8,977 nucleotides of DNA from Halovenus sp. (GCA_003551945.1 PUNZ01000223.1:1-8977), one strand, 5' to 3'; positions 1-6,800 are shown, counted from the stretch's first letter. Notes: generated from the letters alone by a model not told the origin. Program-made: numbers and translations.

Positions 1-300
1 CTGTCGCTCGCTGAACGACCCGCAGGTCGCAACGAGCATGTGCTCATCGACCAGATTCAGCGTCGTTGCCTCCCAGAACTGGGTTCCGGAGGCGGTGAGA
101 ATGATGGTCTCGTTGTCAGTGCCGAGGAACTCCTTCGTATCCTCCACAATCGTCGTATACAGGTCGGTCATCCGGTCCATCCGGTGGCCAAACATCGGTT
201 CAGCCATCGCTTGAATCACGTCATCTCGGACTTCCGTTGGGCCTGGCAGATACAACCGTTTGTCCGGGTAGTCGCCGGTATACTCTCGTTTTTCGACCAT
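1..300 (-). CDS. Class V PLP-dependent aminotransferase (alanine/serine-glyoxylate type), N-terminal part
   Basis: This is the first 100 codons of a minus-strand gene whose ATG is at 300-298; the rest lies beyond the left edge. The protein begins MVEKREYTGDYPDKRLYLPG, and LPGPTEVRDDV and MFGHRMDRMTDLY follow. That is the substrate-entrance region of the alanine-glyoxylate / serine-pyruvate aminotransferase family (fold type I). The SGTQFWEAT stretch (about residues 75-83) sits where most family members have SGTGAMEA, the loop that binds the PLP phosphate. The family moves amino groups from alanine or serine to glyoxylate or pyruvate in the cytoplasm. The catalytic lysine is not in the window, so substrate cannot be judged. 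It is divergent from the lipoprotein gene at 441. The family call is firm; the exact substrate is not. Confidence 0.88.
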   Translation of the reverse strand, partial: MVEKREYTGDYPDKRLYLPGPTEVRDDVIQAMAEPMFGHRMDRMTDLYTTIVEDTKEFLGTDNETIILTASGTQFWEATTLNLVDEHMLVATCGSFSERQ

Positions 301-334
301 GGGAATTGCTCGTATGAGAGCATCCGACAGCGAA

Positions 335-340
335 GGTTAT
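335..340 (-). promoter_or_regulatory. Possible TATA-like box for the aminotransferase
   Basis: On the minus strand this reads ATAACC. It lies about 37 bases upstream of the ATG at 300, so a start about 27 bases downstream would give a leader of roughly 10 bases. The match is by position and weak sequence only. Confidence 0.25.
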
Positions 341-396
341 GCCGGTTTTGGTCTCAGTTGATGCTGCGGTCACCGGGAAGTATTCTCAGTACATAA

Positions 397-423
397 GAAT
401 GTAAATATAATTATTCTACATTC
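397..423. promoter_or_regulatory. Perfect inverted repeat around the lipoprotein promoter, candidate operator
   Basis: GAATGTA (397-403) and TACATTC (417-423) are exact reverse complements separated by 13 bases. The spacer contains the AATATAA box of the gene at 441, so a dimeric protein bound here would cover the TATA element. The symmetry is seen directly; a role as operator is inferred from its position. No known regulator motif was recognised. Confidence 0.45.
402..410 (+). promoter_or_regulatory. TATA-box region of the Tat lipoprotein gene
   Basis: The A/T-only run TAAATATAA is the best archaeal TATA candidate before the ATG at 441. Transcription would start about 25-27 bases downstream, near 430-434. 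The mRNA would then carry almost no leader, only just including or cutting into the purine-rich stretch before the start codon. Confidence 0.55.
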
Positions 424-430
424 ATAGCGT

Positions 431-435
431 AGGAG
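431..435 (+). promoter_or_regulatory. Shine-Dalgarno-like AGGAG before the lipoprotein start
   Basis: AGGAG ends 5 bases before the ATG at 441, a classic spacing, and supports this start codon. It stands out because the other starts in the window lack such a site and several look leaderless. Confidence 0.5.
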
Positions 436-440
436 AAAAT

Positions 441-1766
441 ATGAAAACGCAAAGCACACCTCTACAACGCAGGCCAGACCACGGAGGCAAGCGACACATC
501 GGCCGTCGGCAATTTGTCGCAGGAACGAGCGCGATTGCACTGTCTGCGGCCCTGAGTGGCTGTCTCGACGAGGAAATCGTGAGACAAGGAACAGACACCG
601 AAGGAACCAACGGAACGTTCGATATGACCTCATTTGTGTATACAACAGAGCGGGCGAGAGCCTATGGAGAGTATACACAGGTCGACAGTCGCCGGTACAC
701 AGCAGGAGAGAATATCTGGATGTATCTCGAGTTCGATAACGTCACACCCGTCGATGATGGCCCACATCTCGAAACAGCTTGGGCGTTCATCGACCCATAC
801 GAGAATGTTATCATGGAAACAACAGATTCAGTTCGAGTCGACTCTCTTTCCGACGGGAGCAACGACCGAGGGGCGTATGTGACACAAGGGATACACACCG
901 ATGCAATCAACCTCCCGTCTGCAGGCGAGTATACGATACGGGCCGAAATAACTGATGTCGGGAGTGAAAAAACGGTTGAGCTGTCCGAGCCAGTGAGAAT
1001 CACGGATGTTCTCGAAGTTGACGACGTCGTATTTATCGAACAAAAACCTACCGAAGCCGGTGAGTATCAAAAACGGGATGAGACAGTCTACAGCAGAGGC
1101 GAGACAGTGTGGGTGTATATAGAACCGCGAGGTACGGGCGTCGAGCAGACTGCCGCTGGCGAGTGGAAAACAGAACTTAGCGTGAATGCGATACCGACCG
1201 GTCCTGACGGCGAAGAGGACAGAGGGTTTCGTGAAACGATGGAAGTGGCGGTGACGGAACCTGGAGACACTGACCGATTATTCGTCGCTGCTGATATCGA
1301 GATCGACAGACCAGTACTTGGAGAGTATACGCTTAGCGTTGAGTGTCGCGACCACATTACGGGAGACTCAACGTCAAGAACAGAGTCGTTCCAGATGGGA
1401 GGTCCAGAACTCGAAGGCATTGCAGAGTTCCGAGAACTGATACTGGAAGATAATGATATCGAAATTGAACGGTTGGAACTCCGGGGTGATGAGGATGAGC
1501 AGACGCTGTCGCTACACTACACCTCTAGCTATGTATACTCAACTGGGGAGATAGAGGAAGAGGTCGGATTCATCTCTGGTGCCTTTGCTGTGGTCCTCTC
1601 AGAGGAGTTTGCACCCGATTCCTTCAGGGCGGTCGGTACGGATGCAGACGATGCCGAGTTTTCCTTTTCTATCGAGTCTGATATTGCCAGGCAGTTTATG
1701 GCCGATGAAATTAGCTCCGAAGAGTATGCTGAGCATGTCACCCGCCGGTTACGGCAGCGTGATTGA
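441..1766 (+). CDS. Tat-exported lipoprotein with two beta-rich repeats
   Basis: This is a 441-residue protein. Its N-terminus has a twin-arginine motif (R22-R23-Q-F), a hydrophobic stretch (about 26-38) and a lipobox LSGC with Cys41, so it should be folded in the cytoplasm, exported by Tat and lipid-anchored on the outer face of the membrane. Residues of about 64-187 and 196-318 look like two copies of one beta-sandwich module. Each opens with a V-x-F/Y strand, has a [YS]xxGExxW-x-Y turn (about 86-95 and 218-226) and ends with a GEYT strand (162-165, 294-297). Residues 328-441 form a different acidic alpha/beta domain, with a conserved-looking GFISGAFAVVL segment, ending in an RRLRQRD tail. 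No enzyme motif is seen. It may be a surface-binding or envelope protein; function is unknown. The start is supported by AGGAG at 431. Confidence 0.88.
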   Translation: MKTQSTPLQRRPDHGGKRHIGRRQFVAGTSAIALSAALSGCLDEEIVRQGTDTEGTNGTFDMTSFVYTTERARAYGEYTQVDSRRYTAGENIWMYLEFDNVTPVDDGPHLETAWAFIDPYENVIMETTDSVRVDSLSDGSNDRGAYVTQGIHTDAINLPSAGEYTIRAEITDVGSEKTVELSEPVRITDVLEVDDVVFIEQKPTEAGEYQKRDETVYSRGETVWVYIEPRGTGVEQTAAGEWKTELSVNAIPTGPDGEEDRGFRETMEVAVTEPGDTDRLFVAADIEIDRPVLGEYTLSVECRDHITGDSTSRTESFQMGGPELEGIAEFRELILEDNDIEIERLELRGDEDEQTLSLHYTSSYVYSTGEIEEEVGFISGAFAVVLSEEFAPDSFRAVGTDADDAEFSFSIESDIARQFMADEISSEEYAEHVTRRLRQRD

Positions 1767-1794
1767 TTCACGAATGTGACTAGCTAAAGCAATC

Positions 1795-1813
1795 GGTACA
1801 CCTGTTCGATGGG
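1795..1813. repeat. Intergenic short repeat, copy 1
   Basis: GGTACACCTGTTCGATGGG recurs at 8810-8829 with a single inserted A after CCTG. This copy lies between the convergent ends of the lipoprotein and dipeptidase genes. No similarity was found in the flanks. Its function is unknown. Confidence 0.5.
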
Positions 1814-1841
1814 ACGTTAGAATTGTAGTCGCAAACGGTCG

Positions 1842-2915
1842 TCAAATATGCTGTTCAAGCACCCGTAACCAGTTTTCATGAGCGATTGCGCGTTGCTCCG
1901 ATTCAGTAAACCCACGCGCGGCCAAGCCATCGAAAATCTGTGGCAACCCGCTCACGTCGCCGACGCTGTCGATAATCTCTGCACCGTCGAAATCCGAGCC
2001 CAATGCGACGTGTTCGACGCCAATTGTGTCTGCAACGTACTCAATGTGCTCGAGCAGCGTACTCAACGGCGCATCAACATCGAAGGTGCCATCCGGACGA
2101 AGCGCGCTTGCGGCGAACGTGATGCCAACAAGCCCATCAGTCTCAGCGACTGCTCGAAGTTGCTCATCAGTGAGGTTTCTCGATGAGGGACAGATGTCGT
2201 GAACGCCGGCATGGGAGACAACAAGTGGGTCCTTCGAGCGGTCCGCAACGTCCCAGAACCCTGCTTCGTTGAGATGTGCAAGGTCAACCAGAATCCCGCG
2301 CTCATTGCACGCGTCTACGAGCTGTTTGCCTGCGTCTGTCAGCCCCGGCCCGGTATCAGGATGACCAGGAAACTCGAAGGGGACGCCGTGTCCGAACTGG
2401 TTTGAACGGCTCCAGACAAGACCCAGCGAGCGGAGTCCGCGGTCATAGTATGAATCAAGGTTTGAACAGTCCGGTTCGATTGCTGCGGCCCCCTCAAAAT
2501 GAACGAGGCAGGCGATGGAGTCAGACTGAAAGGTCTCCCGAAGTCTTTCGGAAGAGTCAACAAGCGTGATTCTCTCGCCGGCGGTCGATAGCAAGTCAGC
2601 AAGGCGGTCAAAAAGCTCCTCGGTGACTGCCTGTGCGTACGCAATGTCAGGTGCTGGTGGCGGTTCGAGGGTGAATCCCTCAGCAGTATCCTGCCGGCGC
2701 TCTTCACGGGGTGTGGTCTCCGGTGAGGGTTCGACATAGAAGGCAAAGAGGCCGCCGCCGAACCCCCCGTCGACCGCTCGTGAGTAATCCAGATGCCACT
2801 CCGGCCGATCATCGAAAAAGGCGGCTCCTGCGCCCTCTGGTGGGAGGCGGTAGAGAGAATCATTGTGCCCATCAAAGACCTGAAACGGGGTATCGTCAGT
2901 TGAATCCGCAGTCAT
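1842..2915 (-). CDS. Peptidase M19 (membrane/renal-type) dipeptidase
   Basis: This 357-residue protein is full length for M19, the dizinc family that cleaves dipeptides, often with a D-amino acid or dehydro residue at the C-terminal side. Residues matching the ligands of the human renal enzyme are all visible. They are H17 and D19 in DGHND, bridging E141 in HFEGAAAIE, H214 in DLAHLN, H235 in VVSHAG and D308 in GSDFDG. R246 in SSRN matches the substrate-carboxylate arginine. The C-terminal ENWLRVLE resembles the usual N-x-LRV ending. No signal peptide or membrane segment is seen, so it is probably cytoplasmic. It is divergent from the glycerate kinase and convergent with the lipoprotein. A TTTAAA box at 2946-2951 would start transcription about 6 bases before the ATG, and a palindrome covers that point. 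The family is sure; the dipeptide substrate is not known. Confidence 0.95.
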   Translation of the reverse strand: MTADSTDDTPFQVFDGHNDSLYRLPPEGAGAAFFDDRPEWHLDYSRAVDGGFGGGLFAFYVEPSPETTPREERRQDTAEGFTLEPPPAPDIAYAQAVTEELFDRLADLLSTAGERITLVDSSERLRETFQSDSIACLVHFEGAAAIEPDCSNLDSYYDRGLRSLGLVWSRSNQFGHGVPFEFPGHPDTGPGLTDAGKQLVDACNERGILVDLAHLNEAGFWDVADRSKDPLVVSHAGVHDICPSSRNLTDEQLRAVAETDGLVGITFAASALRPDGTFDVDAPLSTLLEHIEYVADTIGVEHVALGSDFDGAEIIDSVGDVSGLPQIFDGLAARGFTESEQRAIAHENWLRVLEQHI

Positions 2916-2920
2916 ACACC

Positions 2921-2936
2921 AGTGAAAACATTCACT
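2921..2936. promoter_or_regulatory. 16-base palindrome at the dipeptidase transcription start, candidate operator
   Basis: AGTGAA (2921-2926) and TTCACT (2931-2936) are exact inverted arms around AACA. The element lies between the TTTAAA box and the dipeptidase ATG at 2915, over the predicted transcription start. A repressor bound here would block dipeptidase transcription. The regulatory role is inferred from position. Confidence 0.4.
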
Positions 2937-2945
2937 CGACAGGGG

Positions 2946-2951
2946 TTTAAA
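2946..2951. promoter_or_regulatory. Symmetric TTTAAA box in the divergent dipeptidase/kinase region
   Basis: TTTAAA reads the same on both strands. Leftward it lies about 27 bases from 2921, giving the dipeptidase a leader of only a few bases. Rightward it would start transcription near 2975, giving the kinase a leader of 60-70 bases. A weaker TTTAGG at 2973-2978 is an alternative box for the kinase. Confidence 0.45.
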
Positions 2952-3044
2952 GATGACTTAGGCTGGCAGTTGTTTAGGGAGGCTGACGGGCAGACAGCGA
3001 TTGGCTGCAGATGGTGTTTTGGTCCCCCCGGTTCAATGGCCCAT

Positions 3045-4370
3045 ATGTTTCGCGACCGGGACGACCATGCCAGAACGAGCGCTCACGAGACAGTGCTGGC
3101 CTGTCTCGAAGCCGGTATCGACGCCGCCAACCCGTCAACTGTCATCCCCCAACAGCTCCGATACGAAAAAGACGGCGAACAGTTGATGGTCGGAGGGGAA
3201 CTCTATGACTTGCGAAGCGTCGAGAATATCTACGTTGTTGGCGGTGGGAACGCAGCGGGTGCGATTGCACAGAGTCTTGAAGCGGTGTTTGGGGAGGCGA
3301 TTACAGCAGGCGCTGTCGTAACAGACGTGCCGCGGGAGACGGACCGTATCGAACCGCTGCGTGGCGACCATCCGATACCCAGCGAGCGAGGTATCAAACA
3401 CACAGCAGAGATGAAAGCGATTGCTGAAAGTGCAGGACAAAATGACCTCGTGTTGGCAGTCATCGGTGGTGGTGGAAGCGCACTGATGCCCGCACCGGTC
3501 GAGGGTGTTTCGCTCGGTGATATGCAGGCACTCACTGACGAACTCCTGCGAAGCGGTGCGACAATCGACGAAATCAACGCGGTCAGAAAACACCTCTCGA
3601 CGCTCAAGGGTGGACAACTGGCGCGAGCGTGTGCACCGGCACAGGTCATCAGTTTGCTCTTTAGCGACGTTGTCGGAGATGACCCGAGCGTCATCGCAAG
3701 CGGGCCAACAGTCCCGGATTCGACCACCTTCGAAACGGCACTTACTGTCCTCGACCGGTATGATGTCTCAGTTCCAGAATCGGTTCGCAGCCATCTTGAA
3801 GCAGGACGTGTTGGGGAGAGGACAGAAACGCCAGCCCCCGAGGATGAGATATTCGAGCGCGTCTCCACACACATTCTTGCGAATGGAATGACTGCCATCG
3901 AAGCGGCCAGAGAAACAGCAGCAAAACGAGGATATACACCACTTATCCTTTCTTCGCGGATGCGCGGAGAAGCACAGGAGAGCGCACTCTCGCATATGGC
4001 GATTGCCGAGGAATGTCTGGAAAGCGGTCAGCCCGTCTCACCCCCCGCTGTCCTCATTTCGGGTGGTGAAGTGACGGTAACCGTTCGCGGTGACGGTACT
4101 GGTGGTCCAAATCAGGAGTTCGCGCTGGGTGCGGCGGTTGAACTCACTGAAGGAATCGTACTGGGGAGTATCGATACAGATGGCATCGACGGCCCGACAG
4201 ATGCTGCTGGAGCCCTAGTAGATGCAAAAACCGTTGATGATGCCCAAGCACTTGAGGCTCTTGAGACGAACGATGTCTATCCGTTTCTGCACGAGCGTGA
4301 TGCGTTACTTATCACAGGTGAAACGGGAACAAACGTCAACGACCTGCGAGTGGTTGTTGTCGACACATGA
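3045..4370 (+). CDS. Glycerate 2-kinase, MOFRL family
   Basis: This 441-residue cytoplasmic kinase converts D-glycerate plus ATP to 2-phosphoglycerate, feeding lower glycolysis. Family motifs appear in order: GGGNAAG (66-72), GDHPIPSERG (107-116), GGGGSALMPAP (141-151), RKHLSTLKGGQLA (181-193) and SDVVGDDPSVIASGPT (207-222). The C-terminal MOFRL half follows with SGGEVTVTV (339-347), GGPNQEFAL (353-361), DTDGIDGPTDAAGA (377-390) and GTNVNDLRV (428-436). In many relatives the first glycine loop is GxGKA, with a lysine thought to act in catalysis; here that position is N69. The frame stays open upstream to an ATG at 2922, but that extension is cysteine- and tryptophan-bearing and unlike the family, and it overlaps the divergent promoter. 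ATG 3045 fits family N-termini best, and ATG 3036 is nearly equal. The stop lies 2 bases from that of the convergent PPOX-like gene. Confidence 0.93.
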   Translation: MFRDRDDHARTSAHETVLACLEAGIDAANPSTVIPQQLRYEKDGEQLMVGGELYDLRSVENIYVVGGGNAAGAIAQSLEAVFGEAITAGAVVTDVPRETDRIEPLRGDHPIPSERGIKHTAEMKAIAESAGQNDLVLAVIGGGGSALMPAPVEGVSLGDMQALTDELLRSGATIDEINAVRKHLSTLKGGQLARACAPAQVISLLFSDVVGDDPSVIASGPTVPDSTTFETALTVLDRYDVSVPESVRSHLEAGRVGERTETPAPEDEIFERVSTHILANGMTAIEAARETAAKRGYTPLILSSRMRGEAQESALSHMAIAEECLESGQPVSPPAVLISGGEVTVTVRGDGTGGPNQEFALGAAVELTEGIVLGSIDTDGIDGPTDAAGALVDAKTVDDAQALEALETNDVYPFLHERDALLITGETGTNVNDLRVVVVDT

Positions 4371-4372
4371 AA

Positions 4373-4810
4373 TCAGTCACGAGCGAATAGCTGACCCGAA
4401 ATCTCCTCGATTTCAAGCTCGTATGGCGTCACATCGGTCGCATCCGTCATTGTCCGCCAGCCCATCGGAGTTGGGACGTCGGCAGTTCGTTTCGCGAGCG
4501 TTGCAAAGGCAGTTTCCGCCTCAGCATACGGAATTTCAACGAGTTGTCCCTCAATAACCACGCTTCGCCAACTTGTCCCAGACTCGCGCTCTTCATACAC
4601 AGTCAGACAGACGTTTGGGTTGTGTGCTAGACAACGACTTTTTCTTGAGTCGTCATCCTCCGACAGTTGCACAACCAATTGCTCACTGTTGTGCTCAAAG
4701 CCGAACGCGACCGGTATCGCGTATGGGCCAGCCCCACCATCAAGCGCTAGCACACCAACACCAGTTGAGCGCAGGACGGTGTGCACTTCATCGATACCGA
4801 GTGGTTCCAT
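4373..4810 (-). CDS. Pyridoxamine 5'-phosphate oxidase-like FMN-binding split-barrel protein
   Basis: This small 145-residue protein shows the split-barrel pattern: an N-terminal helix then GVGVLAL (17-23), AIPVAFGFEH (31-40), a basic SRKSR segment (55-59), NPNVCLTVYE (64-73) and SWRSVVIEGQLVEIP (80-94). The basic segment lies where relatives hold the FMN phosphate, and the later strand matches the typical W-R/Q-S-V-x-x-x-G element. Many haloarchaeal members are annotated only as pyridoxamine 5'-phosphate oxidase family. The family also includes nitroimidazole reductase-like, F420-binding and heme-handling proteins, so true PdxH activity should not be assumed. It is cytoplasmic, with no signal or membrane segment. 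The gene is divergent from the hemerythrin fusion with about 130 bases between starts and convergent with the kinase. A TATA-like box near 4838 would give a nearly leaderless mRNA. Confidence 0.88.
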   Translation of the reverse strand: MEPLGIDEVHTVLRSTGVGVLALDGGAGPYAIPVAFGFEHNSEQLVVQLSEDDDSRKSRCLAHNPNVCLTVYEERESGTSWRSVVIEGQLVEIPYAEAETAFATLAKRTADVPTPMGWRTMTDATDVTPYELEIEEISGQLFARD

Positions 4811-4833
4811 TACCAGCGAGTTTCACATCGAAC

Positions 4834-4842
4834 GGTAATGAT
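4834..4842 (-). promoter_or_regulatory. TATA-like box for the PPOX-like gene
   Basis: The minus strand reads ATCATTACC, centred about 27 bases upstream of 4811. Transcription would begin at or next to the ATG at 4810. The sequence is only moderately TATA-like. Confidence 0.35.
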
Positions 4843-4876
4843 ACTGACGCCCGCCTACCCATAGTGAGCCAGAGAG

Positions 4877-4883
4877 TTATTAT
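4877..4883 (+). promoter_or_regulatory. TATA-like box for the hemerythrin fusion gene
   Basis: TTATTAT is centred at 4880, which predicts a transcription start near 4907. That point is downstream of the in-frame ATG at 4896 and about 30 bases before the ATG at 4938, so it argues for the later start codon. Confidence 0.45.
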
Positions 4884-4937
4884 CAGTTCCCGAGAATGGC
4901 ACTCGCGTTTTTGCGGGCTCATGATAGAGTCAGTGAC

Positions 4938-6800
4938 ATGGGAGCCGACGGGACAGAGACGTTCATCGAATGGGATAATGAGCGATATAGCACTGAGATT
5001 GAGCGGTTCGACGAACAGCACAAACGACTGTTTACTCTGTTAAATGACCTCTATCTCGCCATGGAAGAAGGGCAATCGGAACAGCGAGTAGGCGACACGC
5101 TCCGCGAACTTGAACGATACACAGAGTACCATTTTGGTGATGAAGAAGAGTTCATGCAGGATTGTGGGTTTGCAATGGATTGTGCGGACTGTTTCTTTAA
5201 CCATCGGGAAATGCATGAGGAGTTTGCGGCAAAAGTAAAAGAGCTCCGACAAAAACACGAGGATGGCGAGTACATCACCATGGAGATGCTGATGTTCGCC
5301 CGCGACTGGCTTGATTCACATATCGCCGGCCTTGACCAAGACCAGTCATACAGCGACTACTATACTGACGCTGTTCCCGAAGATTACGAATATACTCCCG
5401 GAAAGCTCAGGGCCGACCGGAAGAACACAGGAGAGCCTATTCCGGAAGCTGAGACACCAAAGAACGAGCAAGCTGAGCCAGTGAGGCTCGGAACAACAAC
5501 GTATGAAGGAGGACAGGTCGACGTTCCTGAGGAGACGCTGGCAACATGGTTCGAACGGTGTGTCGCTGACCATCCCGACAAAGATGCAGCAATAGTCCGC
5601 ACCGACGAGACGTTCACAGCACTCACCTATACGGAGTGTAGAGAGCAAGCACAGGCGTTGGCGGGCGGCTTGCTTGAGTGCGGCGTTGAACCAGGTGACC
5701 GGGTGGCACTCCATGTCGAATCAGGATTTGACTGGTCTCTGCTTGACCTAGCCTGCGCATATGCAGGTGTTGTGTCCGTCCCACTGACAAAGAGGCACAG
5801 TAGCCAACGGACATACACGATTCTCGATGACACTGACACCGCACTAGTCGTCACTGATTCCACTGTTCCCGACGGTATTCCAACAGACGTCGATGTCTGT
5901 CGGTATGAGGAACTCTCTCGCAACCCACCTGCTGAATTTCCTGGGTTGACGCGGCAACCGGAAGAGATTGCAACGGTTGTCTACCGGTTCGATAGGGAGC
6001 CAGCTGCTGATGGGTGTCTGTTGACGAACACAAATATTCGTGCCGCGATTGCAAGTCTCGCACAAACCTTCCCTGTCTCAAGTGGCACAGTTGGAACATG
6101 TATGCTGCCCCTTGCGCATATTTACCAGCGTGTCATGACCTACTACCTCTGGGAGCGCGGGGCAGCTGTGGCTTATCTTGAGCCTCAATCAGTGCTGTCA
6201 GATTTGCCGGCTATCAACCCAACCGTCCTGGTCGGTGTTCCACAGCTGTATAAAACAATTCAGGATGCGTTTCAGGAACGCCAGAGCGAACGAGGTGGAC
6301 TGCGTCAACGGTTTGCAAGCGGATTAGCGAGCACCATCGGTGCGCATAAAAACACCGGCGATTCCATGTCAACGACGTTATCGCTCAAGCATCGTCTGGC
6401 TGGACGGCCCACATTTAACGCGCTCCGAGATGAGCTTGGCATCGGTGAGCTTGAGTATGCATTCACAAGCACAACCGAGACCGATACTAGTCTTCACGAG
6501 TTCTTCCTCGGTATTGGGGTTCACCTCACGGAACTCTATGGAACGACCGAGCTGACGGGAATTGCCGCTGCAAACGTCCACTGTTCTTATCCTGCAGAAA
6601 CTGTCGGCCGCCCACTTCCAGGAGTGACGCTTGCGCTCTCCGAAGAGGCGGAGATACTTGCTCGTGGCCCGACGGTCACCGCAGGCTACGCAAGCGGCCA
6701 GTTCGACTGGGACAAGCGGTATCGAAGCGAGTGGTTCCATACCGGTGACATCGGCCAGTTCACGAGAGAGGGCGTACTCAAACTGATTGAGGCAAACTGA
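4938..6800 (+). CDS. Hemerythrin fused to a degenerate acyl-CoA-synthetase-like (ANL) domain
   Basis: This is a 620-residue fusion. Residues 9-140 form a bacteriohemerythrin with the full diiron ligand set: H28, H65, E69, H89, H93, H128 and D133. Such domains bind O2 or NO reversibly. Three cysteines (76, 82, 85) lie between E69 and H89. After an acidic linker (about 137-193) comes a long-chain acyl-CoA-synthetase-like domain with LPLAHIYQR (390-398), YGTTE (534-538) and HTGDIG (601-606). Two motifs are ruined. The ATP loop, normally YTSGTTGxPKG, is YRFDREPAADG (349-359) at the same length, and the usual SGGAPL segment is TSTTETDTSL (510-519). The protein stops at the hinge, so the C-terminal lid with its catalytic lysine is absent, and it is not found in other frames downstream. 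Adenylation is therefore unlikely; an O2/NO- or acyl-responsive pseudo-enzyme is a guess. An in-frame ATG at 4896 would add 14 residues. The hemerythrin assignment is firm and loss of ligase activity is well supported. Confidence 0.88.
   Translation: MGADGTETFIEWDNERYSTEIERFDEQHKRLFTLLNDLYLAMEEGQSEQRVGDTLRELERYTEYHFGDEEEFMQDCGFAMDCADCFFNHREMHEEFAAKVKELRQKHEDGEYITMEMLMFARDWLDSHIAGLDQDQSYSDYYTDAVPEDYEYTPGKLRADRKNTGEPIPEAETPKNEQAEPVRLGTTTYEGGQVDVPEETLATWFERCVADHPDKDAAIVRTDETFTALTYTECREQAQALAGGLLECGVEPGDRVALHVESGFDWSLLDLACAYAGVVSVPLTKRHSSQRTYTILDDTDTALVVTDSTVPDGIPTDVDVCRYEELSRNPPAEFPGLTRQPEEIATVVYRFDREPAADGCLLTNTNIRAAIASLAQTFPVSSGTVGTCMLPLAHIYQRVMTYYLWERGAAVAYLEPQSVLSDLPAINPTVLVGVPQLYKTIQDAFQERQSERGGLRQRFASGLASTIGAHKNTGDSMSTTLSLKHRLAGRPTFNALRDELGIGELEYAFTSTTETDTSLHEFFLGIGVHLTELYGTTELTGIAAANVHCSYPAETVGRPLPGVTLALSEEAEILARGPTVTAGYASGQFDWDKRYRSEWFHTGDIGQFTREGVLKLIEAN

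Noticed and set aside
2922..3044. Longer N-terminus for the glycerate kinase starting at ATG 2922
   Set aside because: The extra 41 residues do not look like the family, are rich in W/C/F, and cover the divergent promoter, TTTAAA box and palindrome. ATG 3045 or 3036 fits homologues.
3135..3898. Long minus-strand open frames under the glycerate kinase
   Set aside because: Their S/P/R-rich composition is that of shadow frames; the plus-strand kinase motifs are unambiguous.
4896..4937. Earlier ATG for the hemerythrin fusion
   Set aside because: The predicted transcription start from TTATTAT at 4877-4883 falls after this ATG, and the hemerythrin domain begins just after ATG 4938. It is kept as an alternative only.
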